Part shown: positions 6,327 through 6,560 of the stretch, piece by piece
Numbering within the stretch: the stretch's first letter is position 1
Layout of the letters: each line of letters starts with the position of its first letter
Made by a program: the position numbers and the translations under genes
The notes under the pieces: generated by a model
The model's input: the letters and a program-made list of their open reading frames with translations, nothing else
Databases searched by the model: none
Told to the model about the DNA's origin: nothing
NCBI GenBank assembly: GCA_007129055.1
Contig: SKWE01000174.1
Span: 1-6,560, forward strand
Direction: 5' to 3'
Length of the DNA stretch: 6,560 nt
Origin: Syntrophomonadaceae bacterium
GTDB lineage: Bacteria > Bacillota > Dethiobacteria > DTU022

Positions 6327-6358
6327 GGGGGAAGCGCCAGGGTGCTCTTCCCCTTTTT
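6327..6358 (+). terminator. Rho-independent terminator of mtbB-mttB
   Basis: GGGGAAG (6328-6334) pairs perfectly with CTTCCCC (6347-6353), followed directly by TTTTT (6354-6358). It begins 17 nt after the mttB stop and closes the operon, so corrinoid-protein genes are not cotranscribed downstream. Confidence 0.9.
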
Positions 6359-6392
6359 ATTGCTGCTACCTGGTTAATTTTCAGGCATTGGA

Positions 6393-6470
6393 GTGGCAAA
6401 ATTCACCGAAGCATTAGGATCAGGGGGTATAATTGGCGCTTTGTGGAAGGGCTTTTACCATGTTGCCTAA
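6393..6470 (+). other. 25-codon ORF of unknown significance
   Basis: An open frame from GTG encodes VAKFTEALGSGGIIGALWKG plus FYHVA, then TAA. It begins after the mttB terminator. The only ribosome-site candidate is a weak AGG 7 nt upstream, and no promoter is evident before it. The glycine-rich hydrophobic middle (GSGGIIGALW) could be a short membrane or bacteriocin-like segment, or a remnant of a lost gene. I do not recognise it, and it may be chance. It is the only candidate coding sequence in the last 250 bases. Confidence 0.15.
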
Positions 6471-6485
6471 AATATTTTAAAAAGC

Positions 6486-6516
6486 TTGTGCAAAATGCAC
6501 ATAAATCAGCTATAAT
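6486..6516 (+). promoter_or_regulatory. Candidate promoter with palindromic operator for a gene beyond the right edge
   Basis: A consensus TATAAT (6511-6516) is preceded at 19 bp by TTGTGC (6486-6491), a weak -35. A perfect palindrome, TGTGCA-AAA-TGCACA (6487-6501), overlaps the -35 and spacer, as a regulator site would. No start codon with a ribosome site is visible in the remaining 44 bases. Confidence 0.45.
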
Positions 6517-6560
6517 TTTTGCAAACTTCACAAAGGTATCACTAATTAAAAATATAACTA

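Noticed and set aside
6468..6479. Palindrome TAAAATATTTTA
   Set aside because: Pure AT sequence of 12 bp; expected by chance and not followed by terminator features.

Overview
The window looks like part of a chromosome from a bacterium, most likely a Gram-positive anaerobe of the Clostridia/Peptococcaceae type, that uses pyrrolysine (Pyl). Three things point this way. The base composition is moderate. The ribosome binding sites and sigma-A-type promoters are strong. Bacterial housekeeping genes (cfa, an AroF-type DAHP synthase, a fused chorismate mutase/prephenate dehydratase) sit next to two methylamine methyltransferase genes, each interrupted by one in-frame amber codon. Species assignment is an inference; no rRNA or other marker is present.

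Left half, minus strand (1-3279): cfa (cyclopropane-fatty-acid synthase family) has its own promoter, with a perfect palindrome over the -10 box. A gap of about 130 bp with a second good promoter follows, then aroF and pheA, which overlap by 4 bp (ATGA). aroF encodes a catalytic-core-only DAHP synthase, and pheA runs off the left edge of the window a few residues short of its expected end. Together they cover entry to the shikimate pathway and the chorismate-to-phenylpyruvate branch.

Right half, plus strand (about 3332-6358): a divergent two-gene operon encodes dimethylamine methyltransferase MtbB and trimethylamine methyltransferase MttB. Each reading frame continues through one TAG (4453-4455 and 5819-5821) with family-typical sequence on both sides, at the positions where archaeal homologues carry pyrrolysine. 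Neither gene is broken if the host has the pyl system. The enzymes would move methyl groups from trimethylamine and dimethylamine to cognate corrinoid proteins. The corrinoid proteins, the downstream methyltransferase, the corrinoid activator and the pyl genes are not in this window. A clear intrinsic terminator follows mttB directly.

Right edge (6359-6560): no convincing gene. There is a 25-codon ORF of unknown meaning and a promoter-like TATAAT preceded by a perfect TGTGCA/TGCACA palindrome, which probably drives a gene beyond the window.

The main biological interest is the pair of Pyl-coded methyltransferases in a bacterial context. Secondary points are a Glu-to-Lys change at a catalytic position in Cfa, operator-like palindromes, and a short DAHP synthase that lacks the usual regulatory domain.
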